Below are positions 15,710-24,663 of a DNA stretch of 64,000 nt, piece by piece. The stretch is taken from positions 1-64,000 of the forward strand of contig NZ_BDBM01000015.1 in the NCBI RefSeq assembly GCF_001612985.1, in the 5' to 3' direction. The DNA comes from Nocardia gamkensis NBRC 108242. GTDB lineage: Bacteria; Actinomycetota; Actinomycetes; Mycobacteriales; Mycobacteriaceae. How positions within the stretch are numbered: position 1 is the first letter of the stretch; each line of letters begins with the position of its first letter. The notes beneath the pieces are model-generated. The model was not told the DNA's origin and made no database searches. It saw only the letters and a list, made by a program, of their open reading frames with translations. The translations under genes were made by a program, and so were the position numbers.

Positions 15710-16491
15710 GCCGCCCGGGCGAGTTGCGCGGTGAGCGTGCCGCGCGCGGTCGCCAGGGACGGCCCGTACCAGGTGAGGGCCCGGCCCTCCACCAGCGCGA
15801 CCGGGACATCCGGAAACGCCTCGGGTCCATCGTCTTCGGTGAAGACATACGGCTCGTCGGGCAGCACCGCGAGGTCGACGCCCACGGTCAGCTCGGCCTC
15901 GGTGAGGCGCGGATAGCGATCGGGCCGATCGGCATGCACCAGCCGCAGGCCCAGACGGTGCGCGATGTCTCCGGTGAACGTGTTGCGGCCGACCACCATC
16001 CACGGATCGCGCCAGACCGGAATGACGGCGGCACGCGCCGGTTCCGGCGGCGGTGGCGCCCAGGCGGATTCGGCTTCGGCCAGCCAGGCCGGAACACCGG
16101 CGCCGAGCACCTCCACGCAGAGCCGGGTGAGCGAGACCATGGCCTCGTCGACCGTTTCCACCTCGGTGACCCACACCGCGACCCCGGCCGCGCGCAGCCG
16201 CTCCACATCGATGCGGCGGTTCTCCTCTTTGTTGCACAGCACCAGGTCCGGGGCGAGTTCGATGATGCGCCGCACGTCCGGGTTCTTGGTCCCGCGGACC
16301 CTTTCGACCGCCAGATCGGCGGGGTGCGTGCACCATTGCGTGGCGGCGATCAGGACTTCCGGGCAGGTGTGCGCCACCGCCTCGGTCAGCGACGGAACGA
16401 GCGACACCACCCGGCGCGGGGGTGTGCGGAGGTCCACGGGGGTACCGAGGTCGTCGCGAGGCAACCCGGACGCTGGGCTCTTCCCTGCCAC
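15694..16491 (-). CDS. BtuF-like helical-backbone metal/cobalamin-binding protein, without signal peptide
   Basis: 265 residues with the class III periplasmic-binding fold: an N-terminal lobe beginning RRVVSLVPSLTEAV, the NPDVRRIIELAPDLVLC segment, a long backbone helix and a C-terminal lobe with RNTFTGDIAHRLGL. It resembles BtuF-type proteins, but the N-terminus (MAGKSPASGLPRDD) has no signal peptide or lipobox, so it is probably cytoplasmic and not a transporter receptor. No ABC permease or ATPase is nearby. The B12-dependent icmF lies 2 kb away, but a link is only speculative. Confidence 0.75.
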   Translation of the reverse strand: MAGKSPASGLPRDDLGTPVDLRTPPRRVVSLVPSLTEAVAHTCPEVLIAATQWCTHPADLAVERVRGTKNPDVRRIIELAPDLVLCNKEENRRIDVERLRAAGVAVWVTEVETVDEAMVSLTRLCVEVLGAGVPAWLAEAESAWAPPPPEPARAAVIPVWRDPWMVVGRNTFTGDIAHRLGLRLVHADRPDRYPRLTEAELTVGVDLAVLPDEPYVFTEDDGPEAFPDVPVALVEGRALTWYGPSLATARGTLTAQLARAAQPRS

Positions 16492-16752
16492 ACGGTCAGC
16501 CTATAACAGGAGATCTGCGCTGTTCGGCGCTCTTTTCCGGCTGGAAGAGGCCGGGTGCGACCGTTGGGCAAGTTCGGCGCAAGGGCAGCGTCCGGGCGTC
16601 ACTGGGGCAGTTCCGTGCCGAGTTCCGCTGCGCGAGACTGGATAGCGGCACCCGGTGTCGGGAAGTCTCCGGTCCCTTCGCTCCGCCGGTATCGATCCCG
16701 CCCCGACAGACCGGCGGTAACCGACAGCCCCGACGCTGGGTGCCCACCAACG

Positions 16753-17520
16753 TCAGCGGTCGAACAGCCGATAGAGCGCGGTGAGTTCACGCAGGCCGGT
16801 CGCGGCGGTCGTCTCCTCGGCCGAGGTCATCCGCAGCGCCTTGCGCAGCAGCATCGGATCCAGATCCTCCGGGGCCGGGCGGAATTCGACGGCGGGCAGG
16901 TCCGGCAGGGGAATGCGCTCACCGTAGGGGTCATCGGAAGCAGGCGGTCGCGGCTCGCGTTCGATGCCGCCGATCAGGGTGTCCAGGTCGAGCCCGCGGA
17001 GGGTCAGGATCTCGCGCGGGTGTTCGTCGAGCCGCTCGGCCAGCAGGTAGCAGACCGCGGCCACGTGCTTGCACGGCCAGCCGGGGTCCGGGCAGGTGCA
17101 GGTGAAATCCAGCTCCGCAGCGGTGCTCGGCAGCAGCACCGGTCCCAGCCCGCTCGGCAACGCGCCCGAGGCGATCTCGGCGAGCATGCCCGGGGCCGAG
17201 CGAATGGTCTCGATGAGTTCCTCGAGTTCGTCCTCGCGCAACGGGCGCACGGTGAACACCGCGGTGAAGGGTCGCGGTTGGCTGCCCTGCACTTCCGCCG
17301 TCACCGCCCCCGGCTCGATCCGGTAGTTCACCACCTGACCGGACCTGGCGTAATTGCGGCCGCGCGCCAGCCGGCCGGGCTCCGCCATCCGCTCCACCGA
17401 TTCCACCAGCGCCTTGCCCCACCAGGTGCGCCCGAAGCCGCCGCGCCTGCTGCGAGCTTCCACGCCACCGCGCACCGGCAGCTTCTTGCCGTACTCGGAG
17501 TAGTCGACGAAAGGACTCAT
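16753..17520 (-). CDS. SWIM zinc-finger protein, partner of SNF2 helicase
   Basis: 255 residues. The SWIM signature CxCx6CxH is complete: C141, C143, C150 and H152 in CTCPDPGWPCKH. The N-terminal part holds RTWWGKALVESVE, typical of the proteins that accompany HelZ-like helicases. The start ATG overlaps the helicase stop by four bases (17517-17520). SWIM domains bind DNA or protein, and co-conservation with the helicase suggests a complex, perhaps in repair or transcription recycling; no function is proven. The longer frame to 17760 belongs to helicase overlap. Confidence 0.88.
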   Translation of the reverse strand: MSPFVDYSEYGKKLPVRGGVEARSRRGGFGRTWWGKALVESVERMAEPGRLARGRNYARSGQVVNYRIEPGAVTAEVQGSQPRPFTAVFTVRPLREDELEELIETIRSAPGMLAEIASGALPSGLGPVLLPSTAAELDFTCTCPDPGWPCKHVAAVCYLLAERLDEHPREILTLRGLDLDTLIGGIEREPRPPASDDPYGERIPLPDLPAVEFRPAPEDLDPMLLRKALRMTSAEETTAATGLRELTALYRLFDR

Positions 17521-20333
17521 TCGCCCACCGCCGACGCGCCGAGGGTGAACAGGTCGCGCAGTTCGTCGGTGCTCAGCTCGGTGATCCAGTTCTCTCCCGC
17601 ACCCACGGCCAGGTCGGCGAGTTGCCGCTTGCCGTTGATCATCTCGTCGATCCGCTCCTCGATCGTGTCCACGCAGACCAGCTTTCGCACCTGCACATTG
17701 CGCCGCTGGCCGATCCGGAAGGCTCGGTCGGTGGCCTGGTTCTCCACCGCGGGATTCCACCAGCGGTCCAGGTGCACCACGTGATTGGCGGCGGTGAGGT
17801 TGAGCCCGGTGCCGCCGGCTTTGAGCGACAGCAGCATCAGCGGTGGGCCGTCCGGCGTCTGGAATCCGGTGACCATCGCGTCACGTTTCTTCTTCGGCAC
17901 GCCGCCGTGCAGGAACGGGATCGCCGTGCCGAACCGTTCGGCCAGGTAGGGCGCGACCAGTTCGCCGAATTCCCGGAATTGCGTGAACAGCAGCGCCTTC
18001 TCGCCCTCGGCCAGCACCGCGTCCACGACGTCCTCGACGAGGGCGAGTTTGCCGGAACGGTGCGCGCCGCGGTGCAGCACTCCCGACCCGTCGCCCAGGA
18101 AATGCGCGGGATGGTTGCACACCTGCTTGAGCCGGGTGAGCGCACCGAGCACGGCGCCTTTGCGCGCCATGCCCTTGGCGTCCTCGAGCTTGGCCAGCAT
18201 GTCGTCCACGACCGCCTGGTAGAGGGCGGCCTGCTCGACGGTGAGGTTGGCCCGAACCGTCATCTCGAGCTTCTCCGGCAGGTCGCTGATCACCGTGGGG
18301 TCGGTCTTCACCCGGCGCAGCACGAACGGCTGGGTGAGCCAGCGCAGGCGGCTGATCGCGTTCTGGTCGCGTTCGCGTTCGATGGGCACCGCGAAGCGGG
18401 CGCGGAACGACTGGGCGCTGCCGAGCACCTTCGGCATCGCGAAATCCATGATGGAGCGCAGTTCTTCCAACCGGTTCTCCACCGGAGTGCCGGTCAGCGC
18501 CAGCCGATGCCGCGCGGGCAGCGACCGCGCCGCCCGCGCCTGTCGCGTTCCCGCGTTCTTGATGTGCTGCGCTTCGTCCAGGACCACGCGGTCCCAATCC
18601 TGCCTGGCGAGTTCCTCGGCGTCGCGCGCGAGCAGCGCGTAGGTGGTGACTACCAGATCCGCGGCGGCGACCGTCTCGTCGAGGTCGGCGCCCGCCCGCC
18701 GTCCCGCACCGTGGTGCACCCACACCCGCAGGTCGGGCGCGAACCGTTCCGCCTCGCGTTGCCAGTTGCCGACCACCGACATCGGGCACACCAGCAAGGT
18801 CGGGCCGGGCCGCTGCGGCTCGGACGCGGTCTCGCGCTCGTGGACCAGCAGGGCGAGCACCTGGACCGTCTTGCCCAGGCCCATGTCGTCGGCCAGGATC
18901 GCGCCGCACCCCATCCTGCTCATGGTGGCCAGCCAGGCCAGGCCGCGTTCCTGGTAGGGGCGCAGCTGGGCCTTCAGCCCGACGGGCGGGGCGAGGGCTT
19001 CGGGCTCGCGCGTGCGATCGAGCAGGTCCTCCACCCATCCCGAGGCCGTGACCTCAGTGATCGGCACCTGCGGCACCCGGGAGACCGCGATCTCGCCGAG
19101 CATGTCCGCGAAGGTGACCGGAGAGTCGTCGGCATGCGCGGCGACATACCTGGCCGCGGCGGCCAGCGCCTTGTGATCGGCTTGCACCCACTGGCCGCGC
19201 AGCTGGACCAGATCGGACTTGCCGCGCACCAGGCGTTCCATCTCGGCCCGGGTCAGCACCATGTCGCCCAGCGCCAGCTCCCAGCGGTAGGACACCAGGC
19301 CGCGCAGACCGACCGTGCTCTGCGCGGCGGGCACCGCGCTGTCCACCCGCAACCGCATGCTCGGCTCCGCGACACTCCAGGCGCGCGGTAGCAGCAACCG
19401 CACACCCGCGGCGTGCAGGGCGTTCGCACCGTGCGCGACCAGATCGAGCACCACTTCCGTGGGCAGCAGCAGATCCATGCTGCGCGGATCGCTCGGCAGA
19501 TCACGCAACCGCGGATACGCGCGCTTGGCCGCCCCGAGCTTGTCCCCCGCGATCCGCACCAGATTCGGATCTTCGTGCAGCGGGATCGTTCTGGGCGCCT
19601 CACCGGTCAGGCGCAGGCAGACCTCCAGCCGCCACAGCGCCACCGACTCGTCGGCGAGGCCGAGTTCGCCGTCCGGTTCCAGCAGCCGCAGCACCAGTTC
19701 CGGCTCGTCGCCGGTCAGACTGGCCCGCCAGCGCTCCAGCACCTCGGCGACCTGATAGCTGCCGTTGTCCAGCGGAGTGTCGCCGACCAGGGCGGCCACC
19801 AGGGGATGCGGCGAGTCCGGCGGATCGGCCAGTGACCGGGCGATCGGATCGGTGAGTTCGGTGACCATGTCGTCGAGCAGCGCGGCCGGACGCCCGGCAA
19901 CCCGCAGCGCCTCCGGCATGGCGACCGCCAGTTCGGCCAGCCAGGCCCGTTGCCGCTCCCCGCCGACCAGCCGCCAGCGCACCCACCACTGGCCGTCCTC
20001 CCTGCGCAGATCCGGCACGACACGCCCGGCGCGCACCCAGCGCTCGATGCCACGGGCGACGTGCGCGAGGTAACGCAGATCCCCGGACACCAGCTCGACG
20101 GGCAGCCGCTGCCGGAGGGCCTCCGCCGCCGCGACCGGGGCCAGCGCGTGCGCACGGACCCGCTCGGTACCGGCGACGCCGTTCGCGACCACCAGGACCT
20201 CGGCACGGTGCCGGAACTTCGACGCCTGCAGCACGCGGCCCAGCGGATCGGGAAGCCCCGCGGACGTCGCGGCGACCGGTGCGTCGTGCCAGAGCAGCAA
20301 CCCGGATCCCGGCGACCACAGTCCGTGCAGCAT
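17517..20333 (-). CDS. helZ: SNF2/RapA-type helicase (HelZ-like)
   Basis: A 938-residue ATP-dependent DNA translocase. The N-terminal 430 residues match the DUF3670-type region of actinobacterial SNF2 proteins. The two RecA-like lobes follow: motif I DDMGLGKT (about 481-488), motif II DEAQ (near 585), motif III LALTGTPVEN, motif IV/V FLHGGVPKKKR and SLKAGGTGLNL, and motif VI ATDRAFRIGQ. All are intact. The ATG at 20333 (MLHGLWSPG) is chosen; 13 residues upstream in frame are unlike family starts. It forms a two-gene operon with the SWIM protein. Confidence 0.93.
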   Translation of the reverse strand: MLHGLWSPGSGLLLWHDAPVAATSAGLPDPLGRVLQASKFRHRAEVLVVANGVAGTERVRAHALAPVAAAEALRQRLPVELVSGDLRYLAHVARGIERWVRAGRVVPDLRREDGQWWVRWRLVGGERQRAWLAELAVAMPEALRVAGRPAALLDDMVTELTDPIARSLADPPDSPHPLVAALVGDTPLDNGSYQVAEVLERWRASLTGDEPELVLRLLEPDGELGLADESVALWRLEVCLRLTGEAPRTIPLHEDPNLVRIAGDKLGAAKRAYPRLRDLPSDPRSMDLLLPTEVVLDLVAHGANALHAAGVRLLLPRAWSVAEPSMRLRVDSAVPAAQSTVGLRGLVSYRWELALGDMVLTRAEMERLVRGKSDLVQLRGQWVQADHKALAAAARYVAAHADDSPVTFADMLGEIAVSRVPQVPITEVTASGWVEDLLDRTREPEALAPPVGLKAQLRPYQERGLAWLATMSRMGCGAILADDMGLGKTVQVLALLVHERETASEPQRPGPTLLVCPMSVVGNWQREAERFAPDLRVWVHHGAGRRAGADLDETVAAADLVVTTYALLARDAEELARQDWDRVVLDEAQHIKNAGTRQARAARSLPARHRLALTGTPVENRLEELRSIMDFAMPKVLGSAQSFRARFAVPIERERDQNAISRLRWLTQPFVLRRVKTDPTVISDLPEKLEMTVRANLTVEQAALYQAVVDDMLAKLEDAKGMARKGAVLGALTRLKQVCNHPAHFLGDGSGVLHRGAHRSGKLALVEDVVDAVLAEGEKALLFTQFREFGELVAPYLAERFGTAIPFLHGGVPKKKRDAMVTGFQTPDGPPLMLLSLKAGGTGLNLTAANHVVHLDRWWNPAVENQATDRAFRIGQRRNVQVRKLVCVDTIEERIDEMINGKRQLADLAVGAGENWITELSTDELRDLFTLGASAVGE

Positions 20334-20482
20334 CACCCCATCAAAGCAGGCGGCTCCGACACGGCCGCGCACACCGCGGCCCGAGCGTTGTGGATTTCTG
20401 CGCGATACCGGAACATACTGGGATATCCGCAGGTCATCGCAGAATAATCGCAGCTCGGCGTCAACGAAGCGGAGGAAGCAGC

Positions 20483-20845
20483 ATGACGATTCTGCTCCAG
20501 GTTCTCGAGCAGAGCTTCACACCGACGACCGCGTGGGAACGGCGCAAATTCACCTTCGTGCATGCCGACAAGATCGTCGGCATGCGGCTGGACGGGCAGT
20601 GCGGGGTGTGGCTGGACCTGTCGCGTCCCGGCGAATCCCAGCGGCTGGCCCGCACCGCCGACCCGCGCGAGGCGATCACGTTCCTGCTCACCACCTTCGC
20701 CAAGCTCGCCGAATGCGAGGAGCGCGGCGGCTCGTGGGTGATCGGGCACGACGGAACGCATATCGAGTCGATCGCGGCCACCCGGTTCCCGCCGCGAGCC
20801 AGCGAGGTCACCGATGACGACCTCCTGGCGCGCGCCTGGCTGTAG
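20483..20845 (+). CDS. Conserved-type hypothetical protein, 120 aa
   Basis: The ATG at 20483 follows a good ribosome site (GGAGG at 20471-20475). The protein has no signal peptide or membrane segment. It reads as a compact alpha/beta domain with VLEQSFTPTTAWERRKFTF near the start and a conserved-looking WVIGHDGTHIES near residue 90. I do not recognise the family. It is transcribed divergently from helZ across a 149-bp gap and is convergent with the sulfurtransferase downstream. Confidence 0.7.
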   Translation: MTILLQVLEQSFTPTTAWERRKFTFVHADKIVGMRLDGQCGVWLDLSRPGESQRLARTADPREAITFLLTTFAKLAECEERGGSWVIGHDGTHIESIAATRFPPRASEVTDDDLLARAWL

Positions 20846-20864
20846 GTGCCTTTACAGCGGCGGG

Positions 20865-21683
20865 TCAGCTACCCGTCGCTACCGGCCGTTTCGGATCGTT
20901 CGACCACTGCGACCACGACCCGGGATACAACGCCGCCTCCACACCCACGATGGCGAGCGCCGCCACCTGGTGCGCCGCTGTGACGCCGGAACCGCAGTAC
21001 ACGGCCACCGGCCCGGATCCGAACCCGGCGAAACGGTCGCGCAGTTCCGGTACCGCGCGGAAGCGCCCCTCGGCGTCGAGATTGTCGGCGGTCGGGGCGC
21101 TGAGCGCACCGGGGATGTGCCCCGCGCGGGGGTCGATCGGCTCCACGTCACCGCGGAAGCGCTCGCTCGCGCGGGCATCCAGCAGGACGCCCTTCCAGCG
21201 AGCGGCCGCGTCGGCGTCGATCACGGGCAGATGGCCGGGGCTCAATTCGACATCTCCGGGCTCCGGGTCGGGCTCGGCCCCGGTCGCGACGAGGCCGCCA
21301 GCGTCCACCCAGGCGGGCAGCCCGCCGTCGAGGATGCGCACGTCCGCGACTCCCGCCCAGCGCAGCAGCCACCAGGCGCGAGCGGCGGCCATGCCGCCGG
21401 TGGCGTCGTAGACGACCACCGGATCGCCCTGGCACAGACCCCAGCTGCGCGCGCACTTCTCCAGCTGCGCGAGATCCGGCAGCGGATGCCTGCCGCGCGC
21501 CGGCGACGGCGGCGCGGCCAGTTCGGTCTCCAGGTCGACGAACACCGCACCGGGGATGTGACCGTCGAGATAGTGCTGCGGGCCGTCCGGGTCGCCCAGT
21601 GCCCATCGGACGTCCAGCAGCCGAAGCCCCTTGTCCGCCAACGCTTCCCGAAGCTCTCCCGGTGAGATCAGTACCGCGCTCAA
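20865..21683 (-). CDS. Two-domain rhodanese / 3-mercaptopyruvate sulfurtransferase-type
   Basis: 272 residues with tandem rhodanese domains. The C-terminal domain carries the catalytic loop CGSGVTA with C230, the form typical of mercaptopyruvate sulfurtransferases. The N-terminal domain has VYDATGGMAAARAWW in place of an active Cys, as usual. DGHIPGAVFVD and RAGHIPGALSAP are the paired CH2-like signatures. Likely roles are cyanide detoxification or sulfur transfer. It contrasts with the SseA-type protein at 59227, whose active Cys is replaced. Confidence 0.92.
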   Translation of the reverse strand: MSAVLISPGELREALADKGLRLLDVRWALGDPDGPQHYLDGHIPGAVFVDLETELAAPPSPARGRHPLPDLAQLEKCARSWGLCQGDPVVVYDATGGMAAARAWWLLRWAGVADVRILDGGLPAWVDAGGLVATGAEPDPEPGDVELSPGHLPVIDADAAARWKGVLLDARASERFRGDVEPIDPRAGHIPGALSAPTADNLDAEGRFRAVPELRDRFAGFGSGPVAVYCGSGVTAAHQVAALAIVGVEAALYPGSWSQWSNDPKRPVATGS

Positions 21684-21856
21684 CTCAGCTCCTCGTCCCG
21701 AATGACGTCCTCGCGCACCGACTCCCCCACCCTACGCACCGGATGTGCCGATGTCGCCGTACTCTCGCCGCGCGTGCCACCGGCCGGTCCAAGTCAGTCC
21801 AGTTTCGCGGCACTGGCAGGCGACACACCCTCGTGACCAGCGGCAATATCCGACCG

Positions 21857-23056
21857 ATGTCGAACGTTTCCGCCGAAGCCACCGCGAAGCCGGCGCCCGA
21901 ACGGCCGCCGGCCGGACCGGCGCAGGCGATCGGCGCGGGCATGGTGACCGCGCTGGTCGGTTTCACCAGCTCGTTCGCCGTGGTGCTGAGCGGGTTGACC
22001 GCGGTGGGCGCGAGCGCCGCGCAAGCCGCGTCGGGCCTGCTCGCGCTGTGCGTCACGCTGGCGATCGGCATGATGGCGCTGAGCTACCGCTACCGGATGC
22101 CGATCACGCTGGCCTGGTCCACGCCGGGCGCGGCGCTGCTGGCCGGGGCGGGGGCGGTGGAAGGTGGCTGGCCCGCCGCGATCGGGGCGTTCGTGCTGGC
22201 GGGAGCGCTGATCGTGGTCACCGGACTGTGGCAGCGGCTGGGCGGGCTGGTCGCGGCGATCCCCGTGGAGATAGCGCAGGCCATGCTGGCCGGGGTGCTG
22301 CTGCCGCTGTGTCTTGCTCCGGTGCGGGCGGTGCAGACGAGTCCGGCGGTGGTGGCGCCGGTGATCCTGGTCTGGCTCGTGTTGCAACGGTATGCCCAGC
22401 GGTGGGCCGTGATCGCCGCCTTCGTGACCGCCGCGGCCGGAGCCGCGATCAGCATCGTGGCGGGGCACCGGCACCTGGACGTCGGCGCGATGGCGCCGCG
22501 GCTGGAACTGACGCTGCCGCACTGGAGCTGGCAGGCGCTGATCGGCGTCGCGATCCCGCTCTACATCGTCACCATGGCGTCGCAGAACATCCCGGGCACC
22601 GCGGTGCTGGCCTCGTTCGACTACCGGGTGCCCTGGCGCGCGGCGATGACCGTCACCGGACTCGGCACCGTCATCGGTGCGCCCGCGGGCGGGCACGCGA
22701 TCAATCTCGCCGCCATCAGCGCCGCGCTCTCGGCGGCCCCCGCGGCGCATCCGGACCCGAAGCGGCGCTGGATCGCCGCGTTCACCGCGGGCGCGTCGTA
22801 TCTGCTGCTCGCGCTGGGCTCGGCCGCGCTGGTCACGCTGATCGCGACCGCTCCGGCGGGCACGCTGGAAACCGTCGCCGGTCTCGCGCTGCTGGCCACC
22901 CTGGCCGCTGCGCTCGGGGCGGCACTGCGCTCCGAGCACCGCGAGGCGGGCGTCGTGACGTTCCTGATCGCCGCCTCCGGGGTCGGCTTCGCCGGCATCG
23001 GCGCCGCCTTCTGGGCGTTGCTCGCGGGGTTGATCGTGCGAAAGGTGCTGCGCTAA
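21857..23056 (+). CDS. benE: BenE-family benzoate/H+ symporter-like protein
   Basis: 399 residues with 11-12 hydrophobic segments. It begins with QAIGAGMVTALVGFTSSFAVVLSGL, the BenE family opening, and has the ALSYRYRMPITLAWSTPGAALL segment and QNIPGTAVLASFDYR in the second half, both typical of BenE within the NCS2-like fold. It would import benzoate or another aromatic acid with protons. No benzoate catabolism genes are in the window, so the substrate is uncertain. The ATG at 21857 is chosen; GTG 21833 would add eight residues. Confidence 0.85.
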   Translation: MSNVSAEATAKPAPERPPAGPAQAIGAGMVTALVGFTSSFAVVLSGLTAVGASAAQAASGLLALCVTLAIGMMALSYRYRMPITLAWSTPGAALLAGAGAVEGGWPAAIGAFVLAGALIVVTGLWQRLGGLVAAIPVEIAQAMLAGVLLPLCLAPVRAVQTSPAVVAPVILVWLVLQRYAQRWAVIAAFVTAAAGAAISIVAGHRHLDVGAMAPRLELTLPHWSWQALIGVAIPLYIVTMASQNIPGTAVLASFDYRVPWRAAMTVTGLGTVIGAPAGGHAINLAAISAALSAAPAAHPDPKRRWIAAFTAGASYLLLALGSAALVTLIATAPAGTLETVAGLALLATLAAALGAALRSEHREAGVVTFLIAASGVGFAGIGAAFWALLAGLIVRKVLR

Positions 23057-23062
23057 GGCGCG

Positions 23063-23869
23063 CTACTCGGTCAGGGCGGCCTGGAAGCGGCGCATTCCGT
23101 CGAGCCAGCGATCGTAGTCGGAACCCTTGTGGCGGTACATCTTCAGCACCTCCGGATGCGGGAGGATCAGGAAGCGCTCGTCGGCCACCCCGGCGAGCAC
23201 GATCTCGGCGACCTCCTCCGGGGACAGCACCGCCCCCGCGCTGGTGACGGCCTTCACCGCGAGTTCCGCCTCGGCGGCGTGCTCCGGCGGAACGAGGCCG
23301 CCGTGCAGCAGCCGCGTGTCCACACCCATCGGGCACACGCAGCTCACCCGGACCCCGCGGTCGCCGTAGGTGACCGCAAGCCATTCCGCGAAACCGACGG
23401 CCGCGTGCTTGGACACCGCGTAGGGCGCGGATCCGAGCTGGGTGAGCAATCCCGCCGCCGACGCGGTGGCGACGAAGTAGCCGCCGCCCCGTGCCAGCCA
23501 TCCGGGCACCAGCAGCCGCGCGGCGCGCACGTGGGCCATGACGTTGACCTCCAGCGCCGCCGCCCACTGCCCGTCGGTGCTGTCCAGCCCCGCACCTCCG
23601 CCGATGCCCGCGTTCGCGAAATACATGTCGACCGGGCCGAACTCCGCTTCCGCGCGATCGATCAGGGTGCGGATCACCGCCTCATCCGCCACATCCCCGC
23701 CGACCGCGACCGCGCCGGGCCCGAGAGACTCCGCGACCCGCACCGCACTGGCTTCGTCGAGGTCGGCGAGCACCACGCGCGCACCGGCGGCGACGAGCCG
23801 GGCGGCCAAAGCCGCCCCGATCCCCGCGCCCGCCCCCGTGACAATGGCAACTTTGCCCGAAATCTCCAT
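23063..23869 (-). CDS. Short-chain dehydrogenase/reductase (SDR)
   Basis: 268 residues, classical SDR. The NAD(P)-binding GAGAGIG is at 12-18, D37 after the second strand favours NAD(H), NAGI marks the central sheet, and the catalytic Ser (TASAAG) and YAVSK pair are present. The C-terminal section (DERFLILPHPEVLKMYRHKGSDYDRWLDGMRR) matches a mycobacterial SDR subfamily of unknown substrate. It is convergent with the BenE gene with a 6-bp gap. Confidence 0.9.
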   Translation of the reverse strand: MEISGKVAIVTGAGAGIGAALAARLVAAGARVVLADLDEASAVRVAESLGPGAVAVGGDVADEAVIRTLIDRAEAEFGPVDMYFANAGIGGGAGLDSTDGQWAAALEVNVMAHVRAARLLVPGWLARGGGYFVATASAAGLLTQLGSAPYAVSKHAAVGFAEWLAVTYGDRGVRVSCVCPMGVDTRLLHGGLVPPEHAAEAELAVKAVTSAGAVLSPEEVAEIVLAGVADERFLILPHPEVLKMYRHKGSDYDRWLDGMRRFQAALTE

Positions 23870-24023
23870 TCCCGCACCCTAGCGGGGCGTCACCGGCCCC
23901 CCGCCGGGAATCCGGCGACCAACCCGGTACAGCTGCGGATGCGCGGTAGCGAAGGACGACTCGGCGGCAAGACACTGCTGACACCGGACCTCGACAGACC
24001 TCGATCATTCGAGGGTGAGCGCC

Positions 24024-24515
24024 TCAGCTCGAATTCGCCAGGCGGTCCAGCAGCGGAGCGGTGCGCGGGCCCACCAGTTCGCGCATCACCAGCGCCATGT
24101 TGGTCCGCTCGACGCCGGGGATCTTGAGGATCTGCCCGGCGATGCGATACAAGTCGTCGGCGTCCCTGGCGACCACCCGCACCGTGAGATCGGTGAGCCC
24201 GGTCATGCCGCACACCTCGGTCACCTCGGGCACCTCGGCGAGTTCGTCGACCACGGAGTCCAAGCGGTGCTGGTCGACGACGACCGCGACGAACGCCGCC
24301 AGCGGATAGCCGAGCGCGCGCGGCTCGACGCGCCGCTCGAAGCTGCCCAGCACGCCCCCGGCCTCCCAGCGGGACAACCGGGCCTGCACGGTGTTGCGGG
24401 ACAGGCCGAGCCGCGCGGCCAGCTCCACGCCCGTCGCCCGGGGGTTGGCGACCAGTTCCAGTAACAGCCTGGCGTCGGTGGCGTCCAGGCTCACGCCGGC
24501 GTTTTCTCTGGTCAT
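24024..24515 (-). CDS. Lrp/AsnC-family regulator of bkd
   Basis: 163 residues: an N-terminal HTH (about 10-55, including LAARLGLSRNTVQARLSRWE) and a C-terminal RAM/AsnC ligand-binding domain (about 70-145, with VCGMTGLTDLTVRVVA). It is transcribed divergently from bkdABC across 148 bp, the common arrangement for an Lrp-type activator that senses branched-chain amino or 2-oxo acids. The ATG at 24515 is used. A 15-bp dyad at 24551-24565 lies in the shared promoter region. Confidence 0.9.
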   Translation of the reverse strand: MTRENAGVSLDATDARLLLELVANPRATGVELAARLGLSRNTVQARLSRWEAGGVLGSFERRVEPRALGYPLAAFVAVVVDQHRLDSVVDELAEVPEVTEVCGMTGLTDLTVRVVARDADDLYRIAGQILKIPGVERTNMALVMRELVGPRTAPLLDRLANSS

Positions 24516-24550
24516 ACCACGCAGTATGACATCCGGCTGCCGGTCGCAAT

Positions 24551-24565
24551 TGAGCATTCTGCTCA
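24551..24565. promoter_or_regulatory. Lrp-type operator candidate between the regulator and bkdA
   Basis: TGAGCA-TTC-TGCTCA, a perfect 6-bp dyad with 3-bp centre. Length and form fit the 15-bp half-and-half sites of Lrp proteins. It is 36 bp upstream of the regulator start. A second dyad, CACATC-ACC-GATGTG, lies at 24621-24635 near the bkdA start. Confidence 0.5.
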
Positions 24566-24663
24566 TCGACCGGTCGGCCACTTGCGCAGTTCGCATTCGG
24601 GGGGATGCTGTGAGGTAGGACACATCACCGATGTGGCGACCACCTGGTGAGGAGGCGAACACC

